Shown here: piece by piece, positions 13,736-27,460 of the stretch
Position numbering within the stretch: the stretch's first letter is position 1
How the letters are laid out: each line of letters starts with the position of its first letter
NCBI RefSeq assembly: GCF_009730915.1
Contig: NC_052488.1
Span: forward strand, 21,260,305-21,324,304
Length of the DNA stretch: 64,000 nt
Reading direction: 5' to 3'
From: Dioscorea cayenensis subsp. rotundata
Lineage: Eukaryota; Streptophyta; Magnoliopsida; Dioscoreales; Dioscoreaceae
The notes under the pieces: generated by a model
Seen by the model: the letters and a program-made list of their open reading frames with translations, nothing else
Told to the model about the DNA's origin: nothing
Databases searched by the model: none
Program-made: the position numbers and the translations under genes

Positions 13736-14703
13736 TATAGTGGCGAAACTCGAAACAAAATTTAGGGGGACCTGAATTCAAATTTAAAAAATTTATAAAT
13801 ATTAAATAACTTTAATATTTAAATTGAGACAATAATAATCAATAATTTAAAAATATAAAATATACATTCATCTAAAAATTTTGGTTTAATTAGGGTGAAA
13901 AAAAACCTATCATATTAGCAAATAACTTAACTAAATGTTAAACACTAAATTAACAAATAATACAATTAAAAAAATGACTTAGCACAAATTCACAATATAA
14001 ATTCATTTATGCAACAATTATTTAAAAATAATCTATAAATAATCAATTTATTATAGCAAATAATCACAATAAATTTCTAACAGTTTTCACAACAATTTTC
14101 ATAATAAATAGTCAAATAAATATTTAACAAATATCAAATATTTATTTAATAAATATCAAATATTTTTAAACAACAAAAATCACACAAAAATTAAACAAAT
14201 TAATTCAGATATAAAATTTTTTTAAAAAAAATACATAATAAGTCTCTATAATGAAGAATAAAATATAAACTCGAAAGTCGGTAGAGATTGAACAAAGAAA
14301 GAAAACTCACAAACTACAATGATTGTTTTTAGAGATTTTGAAATAGCAACAATATTTTTTTATAGTTTTATTTTTTATATTTATTGTTAATATTTTTTAC
14401 ATTAATATCCTAAAAAAATGATAATAAATGTATTGATAAGTTCAATAAACAATATATCTAAATATAAAATTTTAAAACAAAATATTTGAAGATCCATGTT
14501 TTTGGTTAGCCATATTATTTATTTAATATAATAATCTTATTGTTTTTATTTAATTTATTTTAAATATTGTGATAGAATTTTGAAAAAATAAATAAATAAT
14601 ATCACTATCCATACAAATTATAATTATTAATATTGTGATAATATATATATATATATATAAGTTTTTAATCTACTGGTTTCTCACGAACCATAAATTTTTA
14701 AAA
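13736..14703. mobile_element. Possible transposon remnant running into the gap
   Basis: After an AT microsatellite the sequence TAGTGGCGAAACTCGAAAC and an ATTTAGGGGGACC block are followed by almost 900 bases of extremely AT-rich DNA up to the run of N. A similar start, TAGTGGTGGAATCAGAATTTA, occurs on the minus strand near 41915-41935. Shared termini of this kind suggest a dispersed non-autonomous element, but no inverted repeat or target duplication can be shown, and the other end may lie in the gap. Confidence 0.3.
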
Positions 14704-15703
14704 NNNNNNNNNNNNNNNNNNNNNNNNNNNNNNNNNNNNNNNNNNNNNNNNNNNNNNNNNNNNNNNNNNNNNNNNNNNNNNNNNNNNNNNNNNNNNNNNN
14801 NNNNNNNNNNNNNNNNNNNNNNNNNNNNNNNNNNNNNNNNNNNNNNNNNNNNNNNNNNNNNNNNNNNNNNNNNNNNNNNNNNNNNNNNNNNNNNNNNNNN
14901 NNNNNNNNNNNNNNNNNNNNNNNNNNNNNNNNNNNNNNNNNNNNNNNNNNNNNNNNNNNNNNNNNNNNNNNNNNNNNNNNNNNNNNNNNNNNNNNNNNNN
15001 NNNNNNNNNNNNNNNNNNNNNNNNNNNNNNNNNNNNNNNNNNNNNNNNNNNNNNNNNNNNNNNNNNNNNNNNNNNNNNNNNNNNNNNNNNNNNNNNNNNN
15101 NNNNNNNNNNNNNNNNNNNNNNNNNNNNNNNNNNNNNNNNNNNNNNNNNNNNNNNNNNNNNNNNNNNNNNNNNNNNNNNNNNNNNNNNNNNNNNNNNNNN
15201 NNNNNNNNNNNNNNNNNNNNNNNNNNNNNNNNNNNNNNNNNNNNNNNNNNNNNNNNNNNNNNNNNNNNNNNNNNNNNNNNNNNNNNNNNNNNNNNNNNNN
15301 NNNNNNNNNNNNNNNNNNNNNNNNNNNNNNNNNNNNNNNNNNNNNNNNNNNNNNNNNNNNNNNNNNNNNNNNNNNNNNNNNNNNNNNNNNNNNNNNNNNN
15401 NNNNNNNNNNNNNNNNNNNNNNNNNNNNNNNNNNNNNNNNNNNNNNNNNNNNNNNNNNNNNNNNNNNNNNNNNNNNNNNNNNNNNNNNNNNNNNNNNNNN
15501 NNNNNNNNNNNNNNNNNNNNNNNNNNNNNNNNNNNNNNNNNNNNNNNNNNNNNNNNNNNNNNNNNNNNNNNNNNNNNNNNNNNNNNNNNNNNNNNNNNNN
15601 NNNNNNNNNNNNNNNNNNNNNNNNNNNNNNNNNNNNNNNNNNNNNNNNNNNNNNNNNNNNNNNNNNNNNNNNNNNNNNNNNNNNNNNNNNNNNNNNNNNN
15701 NNN
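14704..15703. other. Assembly gap of exactly 1,000 N
   Basis: The run of N is exactly 1,000 bases, a conventional placeholder length, so the true distance between the flanks is unknown. Long reading frames that cross it are artefacts. Confidence 0.99.
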
Positions 15704-16256
15704 AAAGGCTACCAATTCAACCACTCTAGATGAATTATAAATAAAAAAAGTCATATACATAAGATGAATTCAAACAAAGAAATATATTTGCATAATATAT
15801 AATATACACGGAGGAAATGGAGTTTGAGAATGCATTGTGGTCCTAAGTACATGTAATTTAATAAATAACAAAAAAATATATACTTTGCCAAAGCACAAAA
15901 TCACAAAAAAATATGCAAGTTTCATCAACCACAGACATCAGAAAAATATATATGTGGTCCCTAAAATTAATCAAAAGTTTCAACTTAATTATTTTTGACA
16001 TATAATTGATCAATTAAATATATATATACACAAATAGAAGAAGATTGTCTCCATTTCTTTGAATACTCAAAACACTCATAACAATGCATTCACTAAAATC
16101 CCATGCAACGTGCTGCCATCTTCTTCATCATTTCTATTAATTTTATATGTATTTAGTCCTCTTTTAAAGTTTTATTCTGTCACAATTCAGGCCCATCTCA
16201 CTCTATATACATATCTATGCAAATTTCTTTTAAGATAAACAAAATTCACCACTAAA
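15704..16256. other. AT-rich intergenic DNA
   Basis: Nothing recognisable between the gap and the 5-phosphatase stop codon. Presumably it includes the 3' UTR of that gene. Confidence 0.6.
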
Positions 16257-18413
16257 TTATAGCTCTAAACTTGATCTTCTATTCAATGAATAATCTTCAT
16301 TTGAGAAGAGCTCCAAAGGGTCTTGAATATGATGAAATCTATCAGACATGAAGAAGCTCTTCAGTGAGTTTGCACTTCTTAGAACCTCAACTTCAGCAGT
16401 AAAGATTGCTCTCACCGGTCGATGATCGGATAGTTTTGCCTCGCATCGATCATATAAGCATTGCTTCAATCCATTTCCACGCCAAAGTATTCGATCACAC
16501 CTAACCAAATTACATTAAAGAAAGACATAAAACTTAATTTTAGTTTAATAAATTAGTGGTTTATCCACTTTACTAAAAAAAATTTTATTGTTCTTGATTT
16601 TTAGTTTAATTATTGATAATTCTCACCATGCCGGAGATCGTTTCTTTTCGCCTTTCTTCCTTTGTATGCAACCATAATATTCATCAGAGTTGGGGTAGTA
16701 TTTATAAGTCGGAGAGAAGAGTATCGGTCCTTCGTGCCAACCGTCGAAAGCTCGGCCTTCAGAAACCTCACCTCTCAACTGTATACACATCCATGCAATT
16801 GCTCACCATGACCAAATTAACAAGCTTCATATGATCATGAATTAAATGAGTTAATAATCAACCATACTTGATCTTTCTCTAATAATGTGTTCCATTCCTT
16901 TTGTGCCACCAATGACCTTGTAGACTCTTCAGGCAATGAAATTCTATAATTCAAATCACCAAACAAGACTACCCTACTGCATAAATAACAAACAAACAAA
17001 CAAGCAAAATGTTAATTAATTATATATATTATTCATACTTAATTGTTCTATAAAATTGAAACTAAAGGCAAGTGGTGCAATTTATACTTTAATAAGACTT
17101 TGGCGGCTCCGACTTGCAAATAACTTAATGATTTTATAAATAAATTAGATTAACAGTCACCATCTCCGTTGAGATCAGTACTCACTCATGATCAAGTATC
17201 TTCTTTGGTTGATCAAGAAAAGGTCCTCTTGGGAAACCAGTCCTTGAGAAGATCTCCACAGCATCTGAATTCCTAAGCATTTCATCTCCTTCTTTTCCTC
17301 CTGATGCCAAATGACAACACACAAAGCAAAAGCTTGTTTCATGCAACCGAAACCGAACCGATACCGATCCCTGTACATATATATAAATAAATATACACAA
17401 AATTATTCATATTCTACATCTTGAACCTTAACCAATTGCATAAGTCAGGAGCTCACCTTGTTTCCAAGACAACTCATTATGCCACAACCGACGCAAGAAA
17501 CACTCGGGTATCCAATGAATCGCCGGAGATCGCCTCGCACCCAAACGGAGACGAAAATTCCAACCATCTGCTTGCTAATGATGCACCTGAAATCTTGTGT
17601 TGTGAATTTACATCCATCTTTTACTGGATAAACCTTCACCCTCTCCCCTACCTTAAGTTCTTCACATCTTTGTGAGTTTGATAAGGACTTATTTAGTGTT
17701 GCTCTAATGAGTGAGTTCCATTTCATGGCTACCTTACTCTTCTCTGCTCCAAGGACATTCTTTGCACTCAGTGGAACTATCTCTTGAAACCTTCAAACAA
17801 TTAAATCATCTTTATTAATGATCATATAGTTTTTGAATACATATATATTTGTATGGATTTATATATATATTTACCCAAGAACATAAATGTCATAGGCGTT
17901 ATTCTTTGTGTCCAACCAATCCTCCAACTCAAGATTATCAGTGGGAGGAACACCTCCAACATTCCAAGTACTAACAAAAACTCTGTGACAAAGATGGTGA
18001 AGTTAATTAAGGATGGAAGGATTAGAGAAAAGAAAGGTTGGGGTGATGGATTTATAAAATTCAAACTCTTACTTGTACTTTTGTGTGTCCTTGTGATTGA
18101 ATATCTTCTTTGGATTGCTTATACTATTCAAATCCTCCATCTCTTGCATAATATCGAAGCTCGGGTAATCAGCCATGAATGAATAGCTTCCTAATTGCCT
18201 TCCTAACAACTTGTTTGCCACCAACCTTGGCCACATGACCTTTTCATCAAAAGAAGATGATCAAGAACACACACAAAACTAATTAATTTCCATCCTGTAT
18301 ATATATATATATATAGATAGATAGATAGGGAGAGAAATCATACTTACTTCTCCTTTCTTTTGTTTGTCTTTCATGGAGGATGGAGAAGAGAGTACTGAGG
18401 AGGATGAAGGCAT
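16257..18413 (-). CDS. Type I inositol polyphosphate 5-phosphatase, short form
   Basis: The enzyme removes the 5-phosphate from inositol polyphosphates or phosphoinositides and so dampens phosphoinositide and calcium signalling; substrate preference cannot be read here. Exons: 18348-18413, 18073-18239, 17875-17982, 17457-17790, 17186-17370, 16868-16976, 16627-16778 and 16257-16500. All introns are GT-AG and the frame closes at 432 residues. Landmarks in order: STWNVGG (about 84), [39 protein letters not shown] and LSDHRPVRA. Together these cover the Mg-dependent catalytic core (endonuclease/exonuclease/phosphatase fold), with the aspartates and histidines of CDRIL and SDHRP present. There is no WD40 region, and the long insert found after the first motif in larger plant type I enzymes is missing. 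The start at 18413 gives a Ser-rich 20-residue N-terminus. Confidence 0.93.
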
Positions 18414-18512
18414 TAGCTTTTGAATGGAAGTGGAGAAGAGAAAGCATAAGGGGTTGTTTGGTTGGGGATTATATAGAGCTTTTTAAGGGGCTCTATTTTC
18501 ATGCATGCCCTT

Positions 18513-18660
18513 ATAATTGCATGTTTAATTAGTTATATAAGTTTGTATGAAAAAATAATAATAAGATTATAATCATCCCAACTCCTTGTAAGCCTCATAT
18601 ATTGATATATATATACATATATATAATTACATGTTTAATTAGTTATATAAGTTTGTATGA
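18513..18660. repeat. Spaced 38-bp direct repeat
   Basis: The segment at 18513-18550 recurs at 18622-18660 with one or two differences; both contain TGTTTAATTAGTTATATAAG. The space between them is AT-rich. The repeat could mark a small local duplication. Confidence 0.8.
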
Positions 18661-20251
18661 TTGCTTTCCATTTCTCGTCTAGTTTGTAGTGGTTTCTTTT
18701 CTTTTTCTCTGGTTCAATTCTCTGTTTAGTTCCAGATATGTATGTTTTGTTCTTTTTTTAATAAATATGTGATTTATTCACTTTATTTAATAGTAATAAT
18801 AAGAAGATTACATCCCTACTTATGAAAAATATATATATATATATATATCTGCATGAGAATATGATTATATGCACAAGGCCAAAGAAGGCCATGGAGCGAA
18901 TTAATTCTTCCTTTTGATTTGTAAGCTTTTTCTCTTGATTTTTGATATTTTTGAGTATAAGGAAATAATTATAAGCTTTTTGTCTCTTTCCTTGGTTTGA
19001 TAATTAATCATTCAATAATTGCAATTATAGGAACAGTAAGTAATATTCTTCTTCTTCTTTTTCTTGTTTAATTAATTGAAATCAGAGGTTAATGTTTAAT
19101 TTCGTGTGTACTTCTTTGGCTACTTATTGTCCAAATAATTAGAAAAGAAATGCTCTTTCTCTTGTCTTATATTTCACTACATCCATGAATGCATGGTTAA
19201 GGCACCTTGATTTAATTAATTAAGGAACATAAATTAATCATTGAAAGATTAAGATAGCCATACACCAACCAAGAAATATACTTCCAATTTTGTCGTTGTT
19301 TGTGATGATAAATTAAAGATGCGCATGTACTAATCAATTTAAATCTCTCTTCTATCTACTCATTTTCTCTGTTTTTTTCTCAAGAATTATATATATGTAA
19401 AACAATTTGATTATGGCCTTCTAATCCTGATTACTAATTAAACATAATTAAGTTTGATTATAAGCTCCATTTTTCTGAATTTTATTATGATCTTTACTCC
19501 ACTATTAGTTCTTCTTGCTGATTTCTCTTGAAGTTTATGAAACAGTTTTAATTCCAACCTTCTAATTTTGATTTAGTTATTTAATATGGTATTGTAATAT
19601 TAATTAATATAATAACCTCCATTGTATGCGTTGTGTTTGCATTTATAAGTTTTTTTTAAAACTATATTAAAAATTCATCCACCAATTTGTTTAATGTTTT
19701 CAAGAGAGAGAGAACCCATGGTTAGGACTATTTCAAATTCAAAACTATTTAAATACTGCTATCACTCAATGATGTATGAGAAATTGTTAAGATAATCAAA
19801 TGACACGAATTTTAGTCTATGTTTAATTAACAATTAGTTATGAGTGGTTTGAAAAAATCATGCATGCATTGATAATCAATAACGACGTCTTGATAAAAAT
19901 CAATCATGTATTTCTCTTCTTATTGACATCCAGCTTTGTTTCTGCCCATCCGACACGAAGATAGATCATAATAATAGTCCTATCAAACATTAATTAAATA
20001 AACTTTTCATTAAATAACCGATTGTTGAAACATTGTTAATTCAACAATTTGCTAATTGTTTATAAACTTTTGCTTGATTTAATTGAGTACATCTACAATA
20101 CATCACATTACAATCACAAGCAACAAAAACAAATAAATTTTGAATCAATTAATAAAAAAAGAATAAAAAAATTTATCAAGTATATGAATAATGAATTCAA
20201 CCATTTGTTTTAGTGATTTAGATATTGTTTTGTTTCGGTTTATTCTTCTTT

Positions 20252-20334
20252 AGTACCAAGTTGCATATATAAAGAGAAGAGAGAGACATCAAATTTAGTA
20301 CCAAGTTGCATAAAGAGAGAAAGACATCAAATTT
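20252..20334. repeat. Tandem duplication of about 42 bp
   Basis: Two adjacent copies begin with TAGTACCAAGTTGCAT and end with GACATCAAATTT. The second copy lacks a few bases in the middle. Confidence 0.8.
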
Positions 20335-22229
20335 TAATTAATTTAGAGCCAATTAATTATATTGATGATGATGAAAAAGATACGAAATCAAGCAGTTTCA
20401 TCCGATATACACATATAATAATTTGCAAAGATTAAATAGAAGAAAGATAGATTCAACCTGGCTAAGTACACTCCGAATGTTTTATTACTTTATATACATG
20501 TTGGAAAAAAAAAGATTAAACTTGATAACATGAATTTAGAAGAGCATTCAGTGCATTTGGAGTTTCCATATGTGATATATACTTTTTATGAAGTATTACT
20601 CTTTATTATATTATTGGCAAAAAAAGGACTCATTGTGATTCAATTCATAATCATATATAAACGAAAATTATTATCTTATAATAATTAGATACATATTAAA
20701 AAAAAGACCATTCATCCAAACATCTTATAATAATTAGACATCAAATGTTTTTTTTTAAAGTACTTGTTGATTATTATAAAAACTTTGTTTTTCTCCAATC
20801 ATGTTTCAAAAATGTGTTTAGTAAATTTTTTGTATAGTTAATAAATTAGTTTTGAAGAAGAGAATTAAATCATATTTTGATTGGACAATATATATATATA
20901 TATAAGGTGCTAAGAAGATTAATACAGTGGTTAAAAGAGATATATATATATATATATATATATATGGCACCGTCCTTTATCATCCAATAGCTACATGATG
21001 AAGTGATAATTGATGGTTATATAATAATGACATTAAAAACAAAGCTAAATGCGGTCCTATTAAAGTAAAAGGTGAATGAATGGTTGAAGATGGACTCTTG
21101 TTTCAAAAAGAGAAGTTTATATATATTATTTATGGGAAGGTAACAAAAAGCTTGATATAATAGACATTTTTATACAACATGCCACAAACAACAAAGATAT
21201 ACCCAAAAACAATACACCATATGTATACCTTTTTTTTAAGTAAGATTAGAACTGCTTTTATCATCAAAGTTAGGGAAAATTAAAAATGAAAACTTCCAGC
21301 TGGTTTACAAAACTAGTTGCCAACTAAACCAGTTGCCGACTAATATTTGCTGATATAAAAAAACTCAGTGACAGCTTCATTTTTTATAATTTAAAAATTA
21401 AGATCAGAACATATTTCGTTATCAAAATAAAAAAAAAGTTTTAAAATTATAAAGCCCACCTGCTTCATAGTTTTTGTGTTTTTTATTACAAAATTGAGGA
21501 TAATTCATGAGTTGAGTTAAACCCTCTCAGTTTTTGAGTAAGGAGAAAAATAAAATATTAACTATCTTATTATGAGGGCAACGTATAAAAAACTTTAGTG
21601 ATAACTTTATAATTTATAATTCTCCATTTGAATGATGTTGTGCTGATGGGTTGGACTTTACAAGCCCAATTCCAATATTTGCTTAGGCTAAATGAAAGCT
21701 TACAATTTTGTTTTAAAAAAAAAAGGCCAAATGGATTATATTAGGTATGATACTCATTCTTATTTCTTTATTTCTTATACAAGTTTTTCATTGTTGAAAT
21801 GTTGTATATATTTTTCATTAAACTCTGGAATATGGTAAAAATCATTTTATAAGTTTAACTTCTAATTCTTTTAAAATATATATATATACACACACAACCA
21901 AAGCTAGTCTAAAAATCTAAATTAGGATTCTAACAAGTATTTGCTTATTTAAATATAATAATAAACATAACCTGCATATCGACCATAATATTATATATAT
22001 ATATTATTTTTTTATTACAACCCAAGTGATATCACTTTTCATATTGAGAAAAAAAAACTACATAAGAATTTAAGATATATAACAAACAAAGTAATCCAAA
22101 ATAGGGCGGAAATATAAATTATTGGCTGAAAAATTAATAATATATAATACATTAGATGAGAGTATGAGGTTAGTATGAAAATGATGATATCATCCTGCCA
22201 TATAAACATTGCAAATGCTTCAAGTGGCT

Positions 22230-22232
<3 letters not shown>

Positions 22233-22265
<33 letters not shown>
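22233..22265. repeat. (TA)n microsatellite
   Basis: Uninterrupted TA units, one of many such tracts between 18.5 and 23 kb. Confidence 0.95.
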
Positions 22266-22269
<4 letters not shown>

Positions 22270-23217
22270 CATAAAGAAACTACATCATTTTAAACATAAT
22301 TTTGATGTAAATTATATTGAAATATCTCACTCGTACCATTTTATTAAATTTAAACAATAAAAAAATTTATATAGTTGAAATTGGACTAGTGTTTTCTTTG
22401 AGCTCATGTTTGTTTAGTCCTTTTTTCAATAAATCAGTAGTTTATCTATTTTTATAAAAAAAAATTGGACTAGTGTCAAAACTCATAAGCAGAGTTGCTT
22501 CGATGCATTTGAACAACATAAATCAAAAGAATTTGACCACTTCTCTATTGATTTATTTATTTATTTCAAAACCTAATTAGACCGAAGGGAAAAAAATTCA
22601 AAGTTGTCAATCACTAACCAGATACAAAAGAGTTGGGTTCAACAAAGTGTTGGACTATAAATCAGGTTAAAAAATAACAAAGACAGATCTAAACCCAATG
22701 TAATTAAAAGCAAGACTGCATGCATGCATGCATGATTTGTAGGTACTTAAAGTTGCATGAAAAAATAAAGAGACAATGTTCATTATAATCCTAAACAAAA
22801 CTATAAAGATTTTGATCAAATACTCTTTGTTACTTCCAATAATATTTCCACCTCTCAAGTACCACTTCTCTAACAATAAATAGGCTTCCCTCTCAAACAT
22901 GGTATTTTCCAATCAATGTGGACCATGAACACAAACACAAAACAAACACATACATTGCTTTCATGGTGGTAATTGTCATCTCTGTCTCTCTGTGGGGGCA
23001 AACAAAAAAGGAAATAAAGAAGAACAAAAGGTTAGCAATGGACAATATATGATATTTATATGAATATAATATATGTATATATCAATATTAGATTGCTTCA
23101 CTAGACCAAACTCACACTCTTCTTCTTTTCCTTTCTTTTTCCCCCACTTTTCCCTTGTTCTATACCATACAACAAAGCTTTGCATGCACTTCATTACCAA
23201 CTCCATGCAAAAAAAGG

Positions 23218-26200
23218 TTAGTCATGCTCCCTGCTATGCCAATCTGGTCTACCTAGTGTGAACTCCAAGCTAGGGTTCTTCACTTCTTGGTTCAAAACCG
23301 GTGAGTCTTTCGATCTTATATGGTCATCGGTTTCCTACACATATACATATATGTATATAGTTGTATATGTATATATCTTCAGTGAAAAATATAATGCATG
23401 TAAAGTTAAATAGTTAATTAATTAGTACCTCAAGTTGAGATGAGAAAGTTGGTCTAATTAGACCTTCCATGTCATTTGAGCTTGTTAACCATGTTCCTCT
23501 GCTGAAAAGAAAAACACATTGAATTGCTGTAACTTTAAGGCAAGAAACAAAAAGCACTGAAAGACAACCTTTTATTGCACCAGATGAAAATAGTTAGGCA
23601 ATCAAGCATTGTTATGAGTTCAGAGATTGTGAAGGGTTCATATGTAGCATGAGGATATACAAATAGTATCATTTAAGATGTTCAACTTTGAGACACAAAC
23701 CAACATGTGTTTCTTTAATCCAAGTTTGAGTATATACTAGTAATAATAACTTAGACAAATGAGAGAGAAAGCCAACAACACTGAAAACCAAAAAACACAC
23801 TCTATATAGAATATAATATAATATAATATTATATTATATTGATATATATAATAGTTAGGAATAACTTTGAGAAAGTTAACTAGTGTCTCAGTATGGTAAA
23901 AGACTTAAAGCTCATGTGACTTACTTAGTGGGTGTGGCAGTAGCTAGCTAGCTATAGCTACCTTTTTTACTTGCAGGATGGCAAAGAGATGATGAGGATA
24001 AAGAGGAGAATTAACCTTCAAGTAAAGTAACAAAGTGATCACAAATCTCATAGATATTGCATATATGAGTTTAAGGAACAAAGATGAGGTCAAAATACAG
24101 TCCTGGAATCAGAGCCATGCATTGAAAACAAGGATAAAATAATGTAGAAATGGAGGAAAAAGACAAGATGAAGGCCAAGAATAGTCCAATGGAGGAACCA
24201 AAGAGTGAGAGAGAGAAGAGGCTCTCAAGTCAAGAGCAGTGTGTTGTGTGTATGTATGGTCTTTTTGGTCATATGTGAAGAGACTTGAGATTAAACAATC
24301 AATTAAATATTATTCTTAATCAAAAAAGAAGAAGAAGAGGCAAATTTAAATAAATTAATAGTAAAGTAATGTGCTGTTTGATCTCCACCCTTTTACTTTA
24401 AAACATGACTTGGAAGTTAAAGACGAACAAAATCTCTTGATAAAAAGGAAAGGCTGCAATACATATATGAGACCTCACCTCTTTAATTAATTTGATAATA
24501 ATGCTAAAATGCTAACTAGTTCTTCACACAACTTGTAAACAATAACATACATTGTTTGTAGAATTTGATATCTCTCACCTTGATGAGTTACTCCACCTTG
24601 TGCCAGAATCCACATCTTGTGCTTGCATTGTTGAATCGGAACTTTGGTTATCGATGAACCGCCGGAAGTTAAGATCGCCGCTGCTGCTACCGCCTCCTGA
24701 CATGAAGTCCTCTTCTCCAGACCCATCTGATTTACCTTCAAAATTTATATACATATATACATGTTCTTAATTAACTAAACCATATATTATATATATATAT
24801 ATATATAAAAGATCACACAATGTGGAAAATGACATATATACCTGAAGATGCTGCAGGTTTATCAGTAGTCTTCACAGTTCTATACATCTGCAAGGCCAAA
24901 GAGCAACCAAGAAAAAAAAAAGAAGAAAAAGAAAAAGAAAAAACACAGATCAAAGAATCAGTACTAATTAAAGAGTGTGAATGAGATGAGAAAGAAAGAG
25001 GGGAAGAGGGGGCAAAGCCAAAAACAATGTATGATGGAGAGAAAGAGGGGCAGAAGAGAGAAGGAAGAGGTGATGTTTTTGTGGGTGAGGTTTTGTTTTA
25101 TGCATGGCTTTGTATTATTGAGAAATGATGACTACTTTTGGTCCTGTTACACAAACACATCTCTCTAGCCTTATCTATGTATGCCAGTCTCCTGTCTCAC
25201 AGAACCAGACCCATCTATTCATTCATTCAGTCATTCACTGCCTCCATTGGCTACTGTGCCCCTCCATTGACAGATAGAGAGAGAAGAGCAAATACAGAAA
25301 GAAAGAGAGAGAACAATATGAAGATGAAGAACATGAACAACAAGAAAACAAAGAAGAAGAAGAAGAAGATGATGGTGAATAATACCTGTAAATGACTCTT
25401 GACATGAGCTAGAGTGAGATCCTTCACATCCATAAGCTCAAGAACTGACTTTGGAGTTGCTCCTAAATCACAAAAAAGAGTGAACAAAAAAACATAGTAA
25501 ATACAATAATTATAAAACTGAAATTAAGAAAAAAGGATAAGGGAAAGAAGAAGAAGAAGAAGAAGAAAGAAGAGAGAGTACTTTCATGGCCACCAAGAAG
25601 TTCAACAGCATGGACGAAACGAGCATGGAGAGTGCTTGTCCACCGCATTCTCGGCGCACGCACGCTCCGTTTAGCCGGAAGCTTCGGCATAAATCTAGAC
25701 CTCATCATGTTATGAGATGCTTCCAAAGCCCCCATTCCATACTGATGGTGGTGGTGATTGTGATGGTGATGACTGAATTGAGATTTCATCGGATCAGAAG
25801 GAGGTGAGAGACAGTTGAACCTCGCAGGTCCAGCTATCAACTTATGATAAGAAGAACCCATCATAGCACCTCCACCACCACCAATAGGGTGCAAAAAAGA
25901 AGACATAGGGTCTAAATTAGCAGAAGATGATGATGATGATGATGATGAAGAAGAAGAAGAAGGCCAAGAAGAGATTTGATGAGCAATAAAAGGAAAGCTA
26001 CTACTGTTGTTGTATATAGGGATGCCTTTAATCGGCATAGAGGTTTCCAACGAGGTGGTGGTGGTGGTGGTGGTGGTGATGAAAGGCATGCCATCATAAC
26101 CAGGCCGGTGAGTATGAGGGAGGTTTTCATGATGAATTGGAAGTGATGTTTGGCGACGCCATGAAGTTTGTGTTGATGGAGTAGAACTAGAGAGGGAGAG

Positions 26201-26380
26201 TTCAGTAGAGGCTTCATGTGGTTTTAAAGACTCTATACGCCTCCAAAGCTCACGGTCACCGGCAGCGCTAGTGGACGTGGTGTCCAGTGAGGTGTTAGTT
26301 GTTGGTTGGCTTATATGGAGGGACAGGTCTGGTGATGCCATTGATGTAGTCCTCTCCATGCACACCCCTTCTACTGGCAT
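23218..26380 (-). CDS. KAN: KANADI-family GARP transcription factor
   Basis: KANADI proteins are nuclear repressors that specify abaxial (lower) organ identity. Exons: 25582-26380, 25386-25462, 24842-24887, 24579-24735, 23429-23498 and 23218-23334. The frame closes at 421 residues, near the usual family size. An EAR-like DLSLHI lies at residues 18-23. The GARP (Myb-like) DNA-binding domain runs from LPAKRSVRAPRMRWT (about 234) through ATPKSVLELMDVKDLTLAHV to KSHLQMYRTVKTT. It is split by two introns, as in other KANADI genes. The diagnostic tail NPSLEFTLGRPDW precedes the stop. Exon 1 codes for runs of 8 Thr (102-109), 13 Ser (141-153) and two His clusters (204-212), each from trinucleotide repeats. 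The start at 26380 gives the longest frame, and Met8 or Met14 are alternatives. The exon 5 acceptor is a tandem NAGNAG. KAN1 and KAN2 types cannot be separated here. Confidence 0.95.
23815..23840. repeat. 26-bp perfect palindrome in KANADI intron
   Basis: An AT-only sequence that equals its own reverse complement across 26 bases, centred between 23827 and 23828, in the intron between 23502 and 24578. It could extrude a cruciform, or may simply be a microsatellite by-product. Confidence 0.9.
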
Positions 26381-27460
26381 TCTTCTTCTTATCTCTTTCT
26401 CTTGTTTTCTTTTTCTCTTTGATCATTTAGATTAACAGAGATGGCAGAGTGAGAAGAAGTAGATGAAGATGAAGAAGATGAAGATAAAGATGAAGAACTT
26501 AGAAGTGTTTTAGTTTAGATAGAAAAAAAGGAGAGAGAAGAGAAGAAGAGATGTATGGTCAGAGGGCTAAAGAAACGGGGGGCTAAGACTTGCATCTCCG
26601 GAGACAACGGGTTATAAAACAATAACATATAATAAAAAAATAAAGAAAAATAAATAAATAAGGGGGAAAAAATTTATAAGGCTCGTGCGGGGGATTCTTT
26701 TTATGAATAATATATAATTATTAAATAATAAGATATAGAATATATTATTATTATATAAGTTAAAAAGGAAAGGAGAGGCAATCTCCATCTCTTTCTCTCA
26801 TAAATTTCATTGGGGTAAGTGGGTGGATGCTTTTCAGTTTGCCATTCTCTCACACCAACAAATGTCACTCTTTTGTCTCTTTTTTCATTAGCAAAAAGAG
26901 GCTTGAGATTATTAACTACTACTTTATCTATACCTACACATTCATCATCATCATCATCTTCTTCTTAATACTCATCATTATCATCCCCATAAAGTGCTTA
27001 ACAAACACCATATTTTATTACCAACAAAAAAAAAAAGGAAAACACAAAAACAAACTTCACATTGAAAACAGTAATTTTCTTAAATTTTTATAATATATAT
27101 GGAAATAAGCTTAGTAATTACATAAATAAGATTATACATAAATAGATAAAGGATGATTAATTATACATATATATATAGGTACATTGACCTTAGGGGAAAA
27201 AAAGGGTGTGTCTTATTTGGATCCATCATCCTGATTTTTGGATGTGATTAAAATAATGATGATTATATATATAGTAAGCCTTAAGGCCACAAACCTTCGA
27301 ATTCTGATTCCCTAATCATACTCCCAAATATTCCCTTTCTTAACTAGCAACAACTTTGTCTAGTGTTGTTTATCCAAACCCCCACATGATCATGATCATG
27401 ATCATGATGATCATCATCATCTCTTAATCTTCAAGTTGACCCCCAATCAATTAATTTCCA
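26381..27460. other. KANADI 5' leader and proximal promoter
   Basis: Immediately upstream of the ATG the coding strand is rich in CTT/CT (the plus strand reads GAAGAAGATGAAG), typical of a plant 5' UTR. AT-rich DNA follows. No clear TATA box can be placed. Confidence 0.5.

Larger units (their letters stand above)
18414..23217. other. AT-rich intergenic region
   Basis: About 4.8 kb with no credible gene. It contains the promoter of the 5-phosphatase (left end) and the 3' flank of KANADI (right end), many TA microsatellites, a spaced 38-bp direct repeat (18513-18550 and 18622-18660) and a tandem duplication near 20252-20334. Confidence 0.7.

Noticed and set aside
14660-15729. Gap placed inside a gene
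   Set aside because: Both flanks are AT-rich intergenic DNA and no exon of any recognised gene approaches the gap; the DHBK and 5-phosphatase models are complete on either side.
14635-15760. Long reading frames of about 360 codons on both strands
   Set aside because: They consist almost entirely of the 1,000-N gap and carry no information.
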